Positions 16,411-24,566 of a stretch of DNA of 64,000 nt are shown here, in pieces. Under the pieces are notes generated by a model. It saw only the letters and a list, made by a program, of their open reading frames with translations, was not told the DNA's origin and made no database searches. The translations under genes were made by a program, and so were the position numbers. Within the stretch, counting starts at the first letter, position 1, and every line of letters starts with the position of its first letter. Source of the stretch: Pseudomonas uvaldensis (GTDB lineage Bacteria; Pseudomonadota; Gammaproteobacteria; Pseudomonadales; Pseudomonadaceae); assembly GCF_021271205.1 (NCBI RefSeq), contig NZ_JAIWKS010000006.1:124001-188000 (forward strand), in the 5' to 3' direction.

Positions 16411-16471
16411 AAAAAAACCCGCACGATTTGAGCTTGCTGACTGGGTCAACCTAGGCTTGGCGGGTGTGTTG
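16411..16471 (-). ncRNA. Small RNA upstream of Abi_2 gene, abiF-motif candidate
   Basis: About 61 nt. It follows the promoter at 16478-16505 and ends in an intrinsic terminator (ACCCGC at 16460-16465 pairing with GCGGGT at 16417-16422, then seven T). A small inner hairpin TTGACccaGTCAG lies in the loop. The terminator ends only about 17 bases before the Abi_2 ATG. The published abiF RNA motif is a short structured RNA found directly upstream of Abi_2 genes; this matches in position, size and terminator. I could not run the covariance model. Confidence 0.65.
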
Positions 16472-16477
16472 GGGTGC

Positions 16478-16505
16478 ATTATAGGTAGCTGAAGAAGGTC
16501 GTCAA
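16478..16505 (-). promoter_or_regulatory. Sigma-70 promoter of the Abi_2-associated RNA
   Basis: TTGACG (16500-16505), a 16-base spacer, and a perfect TATAAT (16478-16483) on the minus strand. The predicted start is near 16471, giving the small RNA and, by read-through, the Abi_2 message. Confidence 0.7.
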
Positions 16506-16587
16506 CTTAAGGGTGAGGTGAAATTGTAACGGGTACTGGAGCACGCAGATTTTGGGTGCGGACTGAGCGTGCTCGCAGGGCATTGAT

Positions 16588-16711
16588 CCGGCAAATCATG
16601 AGTGGATTTAACGGCCTAATCGCGAGCAGGCTCGCTCCCACAGGTTGGGAGTGCCAGAAACAACGAAGCCCCTGCATTTCTGCAGGGGTTTTGTTTTGTA
16701 TGGTGGCACCA
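16588..16711. repeat. Left copy of 120-bp direct repeat (tRNA-Thr flank)
   Basis: Imperfect direct copy of 17598-17722. It contains the same ordered parts: CCGGCA.ATC.T.AGTG, a REP-like GAGCAGGCTCG.TCCCACAGGTTGG, GTGCCA.AAACAAC, a GCATTTCTGC terminator hairpin, TTTTGTATGGTG and GGCACCA. The copy ends where the other enters the tRNA-Thr 3' end, so it looks like a remnant of a duplicated tRNA downstream flank. Confidence 0.7.
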
Positions 16712-16922
16712 GACGAACGGTTGTTTGCTGTGAGGCCCCGATTTTGGCGGGACTGGAATTTGGTGGATTTTTCGACGTACCTCAAAGGGTATCTATAAGG
16801 AAAAGGGGACGGATTTATTTTGCTGCTTAGAGAGTCGAGTAGCCACGCAAAGGAATGCTAGTTTTGATTACTGCATTTTCACAAAGCATCGAGCCAACCC
16901 ACCCCCAAAGGACACCCCCGCC

Positions 16923-17564
16923 ATGGACCTGCACAATGAATTCGAAAACAGTAAATTGTTCCACAGCGCCCGTATTGATCGACGTGCCGCCGACGCCTTG
17001 GTGGGATTGGCAGCAGGGATTACCGCGGACGGCGTCGTAAACACCTCTGAGGCGATTTTTCTGAAGCAATGGCTGGAGAACAATCTCGCGCATCTCAACG
17101 ACCCGGTGATCAATCTGCTTTATTCACGTCTGGCGTCCATGCTTCAGGACGACGCTCTGGACCCGGATGAGTCTCTTGAGCTGCTTAACATCCTGCGTAG
17201 CTTTTCTGGCGTGGGCATCGAGCGTGCGAAGGCCGGCGAAACGCTCCCCATTGCTTCTACCGACCTTCCATTCAATTCACCGGCCCCTGATCTGGTATGG
17301 GACGGCCGGATGTTTGTATTTACCGGTGTCATGGCCTTTGGGCCGCGTAAGGACTGTCAGGCGTTAGTCGAGGAACGGGGTGGTTTGATTGGCGGAGCCG
17401 TGAGTAAGAAAGTGCATTACCTAGTGGTTGGCAGCGTGGGTAATGAGCAGTGGCGCCACAGTACCTACGGAACGAAGATTATAAAGGCCGTGGAGCTGCG
17501 AGAGGCGGGTTCATCGATTGCCATTGTGGGTGAGGATCATTGGCAAAAGATGTTGTTTGGTTGA
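16923..17564 (+). CDS. BRCT-domain protein with TerB-like N-terminal region
   Basis: 213 residues. The N-terminal 100 or so residues form helices resembling TerB-like folds (ALVGLAAGITADGVVNTSEAIFLKQWL, then DDALDPDESLELLNIL). Residues about 122-213 are a BRCT domain of the DNA-ligase type: GRMFVFTGVMAFGPRKDCQ, then ERGGLIGGAVSKKVHYLVVG, then GTKIIKAVELREAGSSIAIVGE. BRCT domains bind phospho-peptides or DNA ends, so a DNA-repair or checkpoint-like role, or one in mobile DNA, is possible. It stands alone between the two copies of the 120-bp repeat, next to tRNA-Thr, in a cargo-like position. Confidence 0.82.
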   Translation: MDLHNEFENSKLFHSARIDRRAADALVGLAAGITADGVVNTSEAIFLKQWLENNLAHLNDPVINLLYSRLASMLQDDALDPDESLELLNILRSFSGVGIERAKAGETLPIASTDLPFNSPAPDLVWDGRMFVFTGVMAFGPRKDCQALVEERGGLIGGAVSKKVHYLVVGSVGNEQWRHSTYGTKIIKAVELREAGSSIAIVGEDHWQKMLFG

Positions 17565-17597
17565 GGTTGTGACCTAAGAGGCGCAGCCCTGTCTTGG

Positions 17598-17709
17598 CCG
17601 GCAGATCGTCAGTGAATTTGACGGCCTCATTGTGAGCAGGCTCGTTCCCACAGGTTGGATGTGCCATAAACAACAAAGCCCTCGCATTTCTGCGAGGGCT
17701 TGTTTTGTA

Positions 17710-17722
<13 letters not shown>
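17598..17722. repeat. Right copy of 120-bp direct repeat
   Basis: Partner of 16588-16711, roughly three quarters identical by eye. It runs from the BRCT gene's downstream flank through a REP-like core and a terminator into the 3' end of tRNA-Thr (TGGTGCCGGCACCA). It brackets the BRCT gene. Confidence 0.7.
17675..17703. terminator. Bidirectional hairpin terminator
   Basis: AAGCCCTCGCA/TGCGAGGGCTT with TTTC loop, followed on the plus strand by GTTTT. It lies between the BRCT gene and the convergent tRNA-Thr and could serve both. Confidence 0.7.
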
Positions 17723-17785
<63 letters not shown>

Positions 17786-17839
17786 GTGTGGGCGACGATT
17801 ATAGCCATTGGGGGATTTCTGTAAACCCCTGAATTCTGA

Positions 17840-18685
17840 CTATTTTTGCATGAGCCGTGGCAAGGGGTGGGGCAGGAGGTGGCGTAATTTGCGCAGGGCT
17901 CGCCAAGTGAGGCTGTTCTGGATGGCTGCCAGTTGGGCTTCGGCCTCCTCGGCGCGTTGCAGGGCGGTGGCGAGTTGCTGTTCGGTGTCGCTTAGGGGAT
18001 GGCTGAATTTGTGACCTTTGCAAAACCGGAAACCATCGAGGTTGCATGGGGGAATGTCGAAGGCAGGTTTCAGGGCCAGGTGCTCTTCGGCGAGGTAGTA
18101 GGTGTTGATGCCGTCGAACAGGATGGACTGATAGCCGGCATCGGTGACGAGGGTTTCCCAGGTCTGGTCGCGGGCCCATGGGGTTTCGATCAGGATGATC
18201 CAGGGACGCCAGCGGGTGAAATCCATGCCTCGCAACACGGTTTCTTCGTGGCCTTCGACGTCGATTTTCAGAAAATGGATGGGGCGGTCCGAGGCGTATT
18301 GTTCGCAGATCGAGGCCAGGGTACGGGACAGGACGGTCTGTTCGCGCACATCCATGCCTGCGTCGCGGTGTTGCTGGGCGACGCTGGCTTCTACGGTGGA
18401 TAAGCCCGTGTCGGCAATGGTGTAGAAGGTCAGGCTTTCGGCGTTTTCGCCGGCCACGCATTGCAGGTTGATGTCGTTGGGGCGCTCCTGGCAGAGCGCA
18501 TCGTAGTAAGCCGACACCGGTTCGATGTTGATCCCACACCAGCCATGGTCATAAAAGGCGCGGGTAACGGAGTCGTCTGTCGGATGGTTGGCGCCGACGT
18601 CGAGGTAAAAGCCGTTTTGCACCGACTGAAGGGCGCGCCACAGACGTATGTCTTCGAAATTTTGTGCGTAGGAAATGAACGTCAC
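17840..18685 (-). CDS. FkbM-family methyltransferase
   Basis: 281 residues from GTG 18685 (AAGGA about 7 bases upstream, and the usual family opening TFISYAQNFEDIRLWRAL); a longer upstream reading is not family-like. SAM-binding signs are GFYLDVGANHPTDDSVT, the acidic NIEP and FLKIDVEGHEETVLRGM. The C-terminal 60 residues form a coiled coil (EQQLATALQRAEEAEAQLAA) and a basic tail. FkbM enzymes O-methylate sugars or other small molecules. It sits alone, not in a visible polysaccharide cluster, beside tRNA-Thr; the target is unknown. Confidence 0.87.
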   Translation of the reverse strand: MTFISYAQNFEDIRLWRALQSVQNGFYLDVGANHPTDDSVTRAFYDHGWCGINIEPVSAYYDALCQERPNDINLQCVAGENAESLTFYTIADTGLSTVEASVAQQHRDAGMDVREQTVLSRTLASICEQYASDRPIHFLKIDVEGHEETVLRGMDFTRWRPWIILIETPWARDQTWETLVTDAGYQSILFDGINTYYLAEEHLALKPAFDIPPCNLDGFRFCKGHKFSHPLSDTEQQLATALQRAEEAEAQLAAIQNSLTWRALRKLRHLLPHPLPRLMQK

Positions 18686-18997
18686 GACCGGTCCTTGAGT
18701 GCGTTGGCATGTGTCAATGAGGATACGTGCGGCTTGTTGTATAGCACGGGCGGGTTGGACGCAATTACTGACGCGGACCAGCACTGAAATCGGCGGTTAT
18801 GTCGTTTTGCTTGGGCGCTTATGCACAACGGGATGGACGGGTGGGCGGCAACTGGGAGATTTTTGTGACCACTTTCTCATTTCGTCGCAAATGCCTGTTT
18901 TCATGGTTTTTTATCCATGTGAACAAAAAATGACCAGCTAAGGAGCGGTCAGGAAAATCGCGGATTTCTTGGATCCATGTTTATTTCATCAACAGAG

Positions 18998-20251
18998 TTA
19001 TCCACAGGGTGTTTCGTCTCGGCAACGCTCTGCCAGTAGCATCAGATTCCTCGGTGTCAGCGGCGTTTCGCAGAACGTGCCGAGGCGTACGTCGTAGCCT
19101 TTTTGCGTTAGGAAAAGTGCCCGGTCCAGCACCAGCCAAAGCTCAAGCGGCCGTCGGAATAGGCCTCGGACCAGTTCCAGATTACGCACCTCGGCCAGGC
19201 GTTGATAGCCAGCTGCTTCCAGCGCAACCCAATCAGGCGAGTCGACTGTGGATAAGTCTTTGAGCGCGGCCAGATCAATGCAGTATTGGGCGAAGGATTT
19301 TTCCAGCCAAACGCTGGGTAAGGACGGCGTGGGCAAGTAGTCGACACTGCCGCGAAGTTGACGTTGCAGCAGATCGAAGCCCAGGCGCCAAGCCATGGAC
19401 TGGTCTCGTTGCCGTCGTACGCGAGCGCCGGCGGTGACGGTTTCGGTCATCGGCAGGCTGAGATCGTCGAGGGACAATTGTAGGGCAGAGCCCTTGGCGG
19501 CGTCGGACAGTGCTTGGTAATGCTCGGTGCTGATGCGGTTATAACAGCACGGCGCAATCGCCAGTTGTGCACAGCCGGCGGCATTCGCCAAGTGCATCAG
19601 TCGTACATGCAGCTCGCCGCAGGCATGCAGCGCCACCGGCGTGTGTTCAGGTCGGATCGCCTGAACGGCATCCGCCGCCAGGACGTCTCGCTGCAGATGC
19701 GTGGCTGGCAACTGATGGCGTTGGCTCAGTTGCTGGCCGCCGGCGACCAGGAACGGGTCGTATTCCAGGCAGGTCAGTTGTTGTTCGCCACGCAGTAGGC
19801 GCCGACCGAGGTGGCCTTTGCCCGCGCACCAGTCCAGCCAGTGGGTCGGTTCGCTGGCGAAGTGCAGACGGCTGGCGAAGGCTTCGATCTGCTGCCATTT
19901 GCGGCCGGGAACATTGACGTTGAGGCGATGAGCGGGCGCTTCCAGCGTGTTGGCTGGCAGTTCCGCGACCGTACTCAGTGTCCGGGACATGGTCGCCAGT
20001 TCGCGGAAGGGCGCTGGCGCGTCCTCAATGAACCATGGCTGATGGTGGTCGTGTTCCGCATCCTCCAGCGAACGCTGGCGTAGCCATTGGGCCAATTCCG
20101 GGTAGGCGCTTTCCCAGGGCAGTTGCAGATAAGTGAATGGACGTGGTTTCCACAGTGCCTGATGCGCTGTAAGAAAAGCATCCAGCGCCGTGAAGCGGGC
20201 GAGCAGTATCTCGCCCGTCAGAACGCCATTGTCAGCGCCCTTGGCAGGCAT
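18998..20251 (-). CDS. SAM-dependent methyltransferase (Methyltransf_32-type)
   Basis: 417 residues. SAM motif I is WLDWCAGKGHLGRRLL (about 138-153), followed by LEYDPFLVAGG, VALHACGELHVRLM and the Cys-rich LAIAPCCYNRI. These are typical of the conserved methyltransferase-like family of which eukaryotic GSTCD is a member. The start overlaps the end of the ABC permease gene by 20 bases, so it is co-transcribed as the last gene of the transporter operon. The substrate is unknown. The association with an amino-acid transporter appears conserved in pseudomonads, as far as I recall. Confidence 0.8.
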   Translation of the reverse strand: MPAKGADNGVLTGEILLARFTALDAFLTAHQALWKPRPFTYLQLPWESAYPELAQWLRQRSLEDAEHDHHQPWFIEDAPAPFRELATMSRTLSTVAELPANTLEAPAHRLNVNVPGRKWQQIEAFASRLHFASEPTHWLDWCAGKGHLGRRLLRGEQQLTCLEYDPFLVAGGQQLSQRHQLPATHLQRDVLAADAVQAIRPEHTPVALHACGELHVRLMHLANAAGCAQLAIAPCCYNRISTEHYQALSDAAKGSALQLSLDDLSLPMTETVTAGARVRRQRDQSMAWRLGFDLLQRQLRGSVDYLPTPSLPSVWLEKSFAQYCIDLAALKDLSTVDSPDWVALEAAGYQRLAEVRNLELVRGLFRRPLELWLVLDRALFLTQKGYDVRLGTFCETPLTPRNLMLLAERCRDETPCG

Positions 20252-20921
20252 CGACGCGCAACCAGCGCTCCAGCTGCTTGAAGCCTTGTACCAGCAGGAA
20301 TGCCATCAATAGATAAAACATGCCGGCCGCGAAGAAGATCTCCACCGGCAAGTAAGTCCGGGCAATGATCGTGCGGGCCATACCGGTAAGCTCCAGCAGG
20401 GTCACAGTGCTTGCCAGGGCGCTGGCCTTGAGCATCAGGATCACCTCGTTGCTGTAGGCCGGCAGGCCGATTCGCGCGGCGCGGGGCAGGATGATGTAGA
20501 GCAGCGCCTTGGGCCGCGACATGCCCAGGGCTCGAGCAGCCTCGATCTCGCCACGCGGGATGGCCTGGATTGCACCCCGCAGGATTTCGGCGATGTAGGC
20601 GGCAGTGTGCAGCGTCATGGTAGCCGTAGCGCACCAGAACGGGTCCCGCAGGTAAGGCCAGAAAGTGCTGCTGCGCACGGCATCGAATTGCGCCAGTCCG
20701 TAGTAGACGAGGAACAGTTGGACCAGCAGCGGCGTGCCTCGGAAAAAGAAGATATAGGCGTAGGGCAGCGCTCGTACGTACCACAGCCGGGAAGAGCGGG
20801 CGATGCCCAGCGGAATCGCCAGTAGCAGGCCGGCGAGCACGGCAATGGCCACGAGCTCCAGCGTCAGGGTTGCGCCCTGGGCCAGCTTCGGCAGCCACTT
20901 GATGATAACTTCCCAGTTCAT
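20232..20921 (-). CDS. Amino-acid ABC transporter permease (HisM-type)
   Basis: 229 residues, starting at ATG 20921 inside the ATGA overlap with the preceding permease. It has five or so TM helices; the EAA loop that contacts the ATPase is GEIEAARALGMSRPKALLYIILPRA. It belongs to the polar/basic amino-acid (HAAT) family and pairs with the HisQ-type permease to form the membrane channel. The signature suits histidine/lysine/arginine/ornithine uptake, but specificity lies in the binding protein. Confidence 0.92.
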   Translation of the reverse strand: MNWEVIIKWLPKLAQGATLTLELVAIAVLAGLLLAIPLGIARSSRLWYVRALPYAYIFFFRGTPLLVQLFLVYYGLAQFDAVRSSTFWPYLRDPFWCATATMTLHTAAYIAEILRGAIQAIPRGEIEAARALGMSRPKALLYIILPRAARIGLPAYSNEVILMLKASALASTVTLLELTGMARTIIARTYLPVEIFFAAGMFYLLMAFLLVQGFKQLERWLRVDACQGR

Positions 20922-21613
20922 TGGGTGCTCCTGGCAAAGCCGCGGGCGGCGCGTCGTTCCAGCAAATGCATGCCGGCCATGGCCAGGATCGTCAGGCCCA
21001 GGTACATGAAGGCGGCGACCATGTAGAAGGTGAACGGTTGCTTGGACACGGTCACGCCTATTTGCGTGTGGCGCATGATTTCTTCCAGGCCGATCACCGA
21101 GACCAGTGCGGTGTCTTTCATCAGGATCATGAACAGGTTGCCCAGGCCGGGCAGGGCAATGCGCCACATCTGCGGCAGGATCAATCTGGTGAAGATCCGC
21201 CATTTCGACAGGCCCAGCGCCACACCCGCTTCACGGTGGCCCTTGGGAATCGCCAGGATAGCGCCGCGAAACACTTCCGTGGCGTAAGCGCCAAAGCACA
21301 GCCCCAAGGCAATCACGCCGGCGGCGAAGGCATCGAGGGCGAGGTCGGGATTGCCGAAATGTTCGCCCAATGCACGCATCAGGTTGACGGAGCCGAAATA
21401 GATCAGCAGCACCCAGAGCAGCTCCGGGACACCGCGGACCAGTGTCGAGTAAGTGCCGCCCAGCCACTGCAATGGCTTGTACGGGGAAGTCTTGGCCAGG
21501 GCGCCGAGCAGGCCGAGCAACAGCCCCAGGCACAGGGCCGAGAGCGCCAGCTTGACGGTCATCAGCGCGCCGGCGGCGAGCGCCGGGCCGAATCCGTAGA
21601 GATCGATCATCAT
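20918..21613 (-). CDS. Amino-acid ABC transporter permease (HisQ-type)
   Basis: 231 residues with N-terminal and central TM helices and the EAA loop GHREAGVALGLSKWRIFTRLIL. It is the second permease of the importer, encoded between the binding protein and the HisM-type permease and overlapping the latter by four bases. Together they form the heterodimeric channel. Confidence 0.92.
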   Translation of the reverse strand: MMIDLYGFGPALAAGALMTVKLALSALCLGLLLGLLGALAKTSPYKPLQWLGGTYSTLVRGVPELLWVLLIYFGSVNLMRALGEHFGNPDLALDAFAAGVIALGLCFGAYATEVFRGAILAIPKGHREAGVALGLSKWRIFTRLILPQMWRIALPGLGNLFMILMKDTALVSVIGLEEIMRHTQIGVTVSKQPFTFYMVAAFMYLGLTILAMAGMHLLERRAARGFARSTQ

Positions 21614-21688
21614 GGGTGTGTGTTCATATCGCGGCAGGCTTTGCTAAGGGCCGATGCTGCGGTGCAGCACCGGCCGGGCACGTCAGCA

Positions 21689-22441
21689 TCAATAGATGTT
21701 GAACGGGAAGTACTTGTCGTTGATCTTTTTATAGGTGCCGTCGGCCACGATTTCCTTCAATGCGGCATTGAGCTTGTCGCGCAGTGGGTCACCCTTGCGC
21801 ACGGCGATACCGATCTTGTCACTTTCCACGACAGGATCGCCCTTGAACTCGTAAGCACGGCCGGCGTCGGTCTTGAGCCAGTCGTAGTTGACGTATTTGT
21901 CCGCCAGGATCGCGTCGACGCGGCCGGAGGTCAGGTCCAGGTAGGCGTTTTCCTGAGTGTCGTAGAGCTTGGCGGTGATGTCGCTGCCCAGTTCATCTTC
22001 CAGCCAGGTGCCAGCCAGGGTGGCTCGCTGTGCGCCAATGATTTTGCCCTTGAGCGAGTCTTTATCGGTTTTGAATTCGACGTTTTTCGGCGCGATGAAC
22101 TGCAATTTGTTGGAGTAGTACGGGTCGGTGAAGTCCACGGCCTGCTTGCGCTCGTCGGTGATCGACAGTGAGGAGATCAGGAAATCGAACTTCTTGGCGT
22201 TCAGGGCAGGGATGATGCCGTCCCAGTCGGAGGTCACCACTTCGCATTCGACTTTCATCTTCGCGCACAAGGCATCGCCGATGTCCTTGTCGAAGCCCAC
22301 GACCTGGCCGCTGGCGTCCTTGTTGTTGAACGGTGGGTAGGCGGCTTCGATGCCCATGCGCAGCTTTCCATCCGCCATGACGTTAGCCGAGAACACCAGG
22401 CCGGCGGCTGCGGCCAGGAGAAACTTCTTGTAGATCTGCAT
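21689..22441 (-). CDS. Periplasmic amino-acid-binding protein (HisJ/ArgT-like)
   Basis: 250 residues from ATG 22441 (GGAG upstream). The signal peptide MQIYKKFLLAAAAGLVFSANVMA is followed by the family's KLRMGIEAAYPPFNNKDASG. Ligand-site motifs are GFDKDIGDALCAKM, DFLISSLSITDERKQAVDFTDPYY and a Cys pair near CAKMKVEC that may form a disulfide. It captures a basic or polar amino acid (Arg, Lys, Orn or His) for the HisQ/HisM/HisP-type complex. Exact specificity is not readable. Confidence 0.93.
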   Translation of the reverse strand: MQIYKKFLLAAAAGLVFSANVMADGKLRMGIEAAYPPFNNKDASGQVVGFDKDIGDALCAKMKVECEVVTSDWDGIIPALNAKKFDFLISSLSITDERKQAVDFTDPYYSNKLQFIAPKNVEFKTDKDSLKGKIIGAQRATLAGTWLEDELGSDITAKLYDTQENAYLDLTSGRVDAILADKYVNYDWLKTDAGRAYEFKGDPVVESDKIGIAVRKGDPLRDKLNAALKEIVADGTYKKINDKYFPFNIY

Positions 22442-22454
22442 ATGTAGTGCTCCG

Positions 22455-23228
22455 TTAGCGGTTGCTGGACATGAATTGTTTGCAGCGCGCCGAAAGCGGG
22501 TTTTCGAAGACCTGCTGTGGCGATCCCTGTTCCTCGACCAGGCCCTGATGAAGGAATACCACTTCGCTGGAAACCTGGCGGGCGAAGCCCATTTCATGGG
22601 TCACCAGCAGCATGGTACGGCCTTCCTCGGCCAGGGCGCGGATCACATTGAGTACTTCCTGGACCATTTCCGGATCAAGGGCGGAGGTGGGCTCATCGAA
22701 TAGAATCACTTTGGGCTGCATCGCCAGGGTACGTGCGATGGCCGCACGCTGCTGCTGGCCGCCGGACAATTCGGCAGGGTAGGCGTGGCGCTTGTCGGCG
22801 ATGCCGACCTTGGCCAGCAGGGCCTCGGCCACTTCGACGGCTTCGGCCTTGCTCTGGCCGAGCACGCGGCGTGGGGCTTCGATGATGTTGTCGAGCACAC
22901 TCATGTGCGGCCAGAGATTGAAGTTTTGAAACACAAAACCGATCTCGCTGCGCATACGATTGATCTGTTTGCCGTCGGCGGCCACCAACTCACCGTTTTT
23001 CGCAGGCTTGAGTTTGAGCTCTTCCCCAGCCACCAGAATTTGGCCCTGGTTGGGGTTCTCCAGCAAATTGATGCAGCGCAGGAATGTGGACTTACCGGAT
23101 CCGGACGAACCCAGGATCGAGATCACATCGCCGTCGCGGGCGGTCAGCGAGACGCCCTTGAGCACCTCCAGCTGTCCGTAGCGTTTGTGCAGGTTGCGGA
23201 TTTCAAGCGCGGGCGTGGCCTGGGCCAT
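22455..23228 (-). CDS. Amino-acid ABC transporter ATP-binding protein (HisP-type)
   Basis: 257 residues with Walker A GSSGSGKST, Q-loop FVFQNFNLWPHMSV, signature LSGGQQQRAAIARTLA, Walker B VILFDEPTSALDP and H-loop VTHEMGFA. It powers the importer encoded by the next three genes and is the first gene of the operon (ATPase, binding protein, two permeases, methyltransferase). The promoter should lie between 23229 and about 23600. Confidence 0.95.
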   Translation of the reverse strand: MAQATPALEIRNLHKRYGQLEVLKGVSLTARDGDVISILGSSGSGKSTFLRCINLLENPNQGQILVAGEELKLKPAKNGELVAADGKQINRMRSEIGFVFQNFNLWPHMSVLDNIIEAPRRVLGQSKAEAVEVAEALLAKVGIADKRHAYPAELSGGQQQRAAIARTLAMQPKVILFDEPTSALDPEMVQEVLNVIRALAEEGRTMLLVTHEMGFARQVSSEVVFLHQGLVEEQGSPQQVFENPLSARCKQFMSSNR

Positions 23229-23620
23229 GTGCGGTCCTCATGATATGTGCTCCCTTGCTGTTGGCGGCCTTCCTGGCGAGGCGGCCAAGCTAGCATGCGT
23301 CCGAATGGTCGCCAACAGCGTTGCGGGTGGTAAACCGATGATGCGTGGCAGGTTGTCGCATCGGCGCAGCAGACTGTCGCGCCATCAACAACCGAACGGT
23401 CGTTTGACTCCGTTTACCGACGAAAAAGCCTGGGGGAGTTGCGTAAAAAAAGGCGCGATGGTGCCAGCTTTGGGTTGGGGTGGGAAGGGTTAATCGGATG
23501 AGCGTAGCCGCATTAGAAAAACTGGCACTTCTGGTAAGTCCCAATGAATCTAAACCCAGGCACATAACCACAATCAAAAGAGAACTCATGTGAGCCGTTT
23601 CCATCACTGGAGTCCTCGCC
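23229..23620. other. Intergenic region upstream of the ABC operon
   Basis: About 390 bases between divergent genes. It should carry the promoter of the minus-strand transporter operon and of the small secreted protein at 23621. I see no tRNA, repeat or convincing operator. GGAG before 23621 is the only clear signal. Confidence 0.4.
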
Positions 23621-24070
23621 ATGAAGCCCATCCATTTCTTTATATTGCCTCTCATCGCATTGGGCGCGCTGTTGCTGCCCATCACACTCAATGCCACCAA
23701 CCTCGCGCCCATCGACAACTCAGGCGTGCAAGTCCAACCGCTCCAGCAGAACGGCATTACTTATCTGTCTGGTGGCATCGGTGAGGATGAAGCGCGTGCC
23801 ATCGGGCAGGCACAGGGTTACAACCTGCACATGACGTTTTCGGTCGGGCCTGAGAGCAAATACATCCCGGACGTGGACGTCACTGTCCAGAATGCGTCGG
23901 GACAAACGCTGTTGACGCTTGAGGACGCGGGCCCGCTGGTATATGTGCAGCTACCGCCGGGCAAGTACAAGGTCGTGGCGACGCGTAACGGCGAGGAGCG
24001 CCGCGACACCGCTGATGTAGACAGCGGCGCCGTTCGTAACTTGGTGTTTCATTGGGACGGCGACGAATAG
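23621..24070 (+). CDS. Exported protein with a carboxypeptidase-regulatory-like beta-sandwich
   Basis: 149 residues. The signal peptide (MKPIHFFILPLIALGALLLP...NAT) is preceded by GGAG. The mature part holds a CarboxypepD_reg-like fold: VDVTVQNASGQTLLTLEDAGPLVYVQLPPGKYKVVATRNGEER. Such domains are structural or ligand-binding and not catalytic. It is a single gene, convergent with the next. The role is unknown. Confidence 0.75.
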   Translation: MKPIHFFILPLIALGALLLPITLNATNLAPIDNSGVQVQPLQQNGITYLSGGIGEDEARAIGQAQGYNLHMTFSVGPESKYIPDVDVTVQNASGQTLLTLEDAGPLVYVQLPPGKYKVVATRNGEERRDTADVDSGAVRNLVFHWDGDE

Positions 24071-24079
24071 CCGAGCGGC

Positions 24080-24526
24080 TTATTCGCTGGCGGGGCCTTC
24101 CATTGACTGGCGATAGCGGTCCAGCGCCTCGCTGAAGTCCTTGATGAATTCCGGGGTGCTGAGCCAGCGCTGGGCCGTTTCACGATCCATATCATCGGCC
24201 CACATGCGGTAGTCCACCAGCATGTCGGCGGCCAGGTTGGTGGCTGCCATGCTTTTGTTTTCAGCGTTCTTCAGGTCCAACAGACCTGGACGTTCAGTGA
24301 TCATCACGCTCAGGGACGACAGCAGTGTGTCGAGCAATTCGCTTCGACCTATAGCCTCGGCTTCGCGCAGTTTGGCGAACAACTCCAACACATAAACGGG
24401 TGGCTGTGCGGTGGCGTAGGCCGGATCACCGTACATCGGAATCGCTTTGCGACCGGTCATGCGGATCTGCTTGGCTTTGTCCTTTGCGCGTTTGGCGCGC
24501 TTTTGCTGCTTGTTCAATGAGGCCAT
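24080..24526 (-). CDS. Uncharacterised KQQKR-family protein, 148 aa
   Basis: No recognised family. A Lys/Arg-rich N-terminus (NKQQKRAKRAKDKAKQIR) is followed by a helical acidic body: VLELFAKLREAEAIG, then LAADMLVDYRMWADDMDRETAQRWLSTPEFIKDF. It is a paralogue of 28791..29192, sharing the basic head, the LxELF.xxR.AE segment and the YR...D.xTA..W..SP.F ending. It is encoded just downstream of, and in the same direction as, bphP. It is probably cytosolic; the basic head may bind nucleic acid or ribosomes (guess). Confidence 0.7.
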   Translation of the reverse strand: MASLNKQQKRAKRAKDKAKQIRMTGRKAIPMYGDPAYATAQPPVYVLELFAKLREAEAIGRSELLDTLLSSLSVMITERPGLLDLKNAENKSMAATNLAADMLVDYRMWADDMDRETAQRWLSTPEFIKDFSEALDRYRQSMEGPASE

Positions 24527-24566
24527 CGGGCTTCGGTTTCCAATTCGTTAAAAAGTGATGCCTGGC

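Noticed and set aside
16700..16730. Possible second tRNA at TGGTGGCACCA
   Set aside because: Only the last few bases resemble a tRNA 3' end; no D, anticodon or T arms follow.
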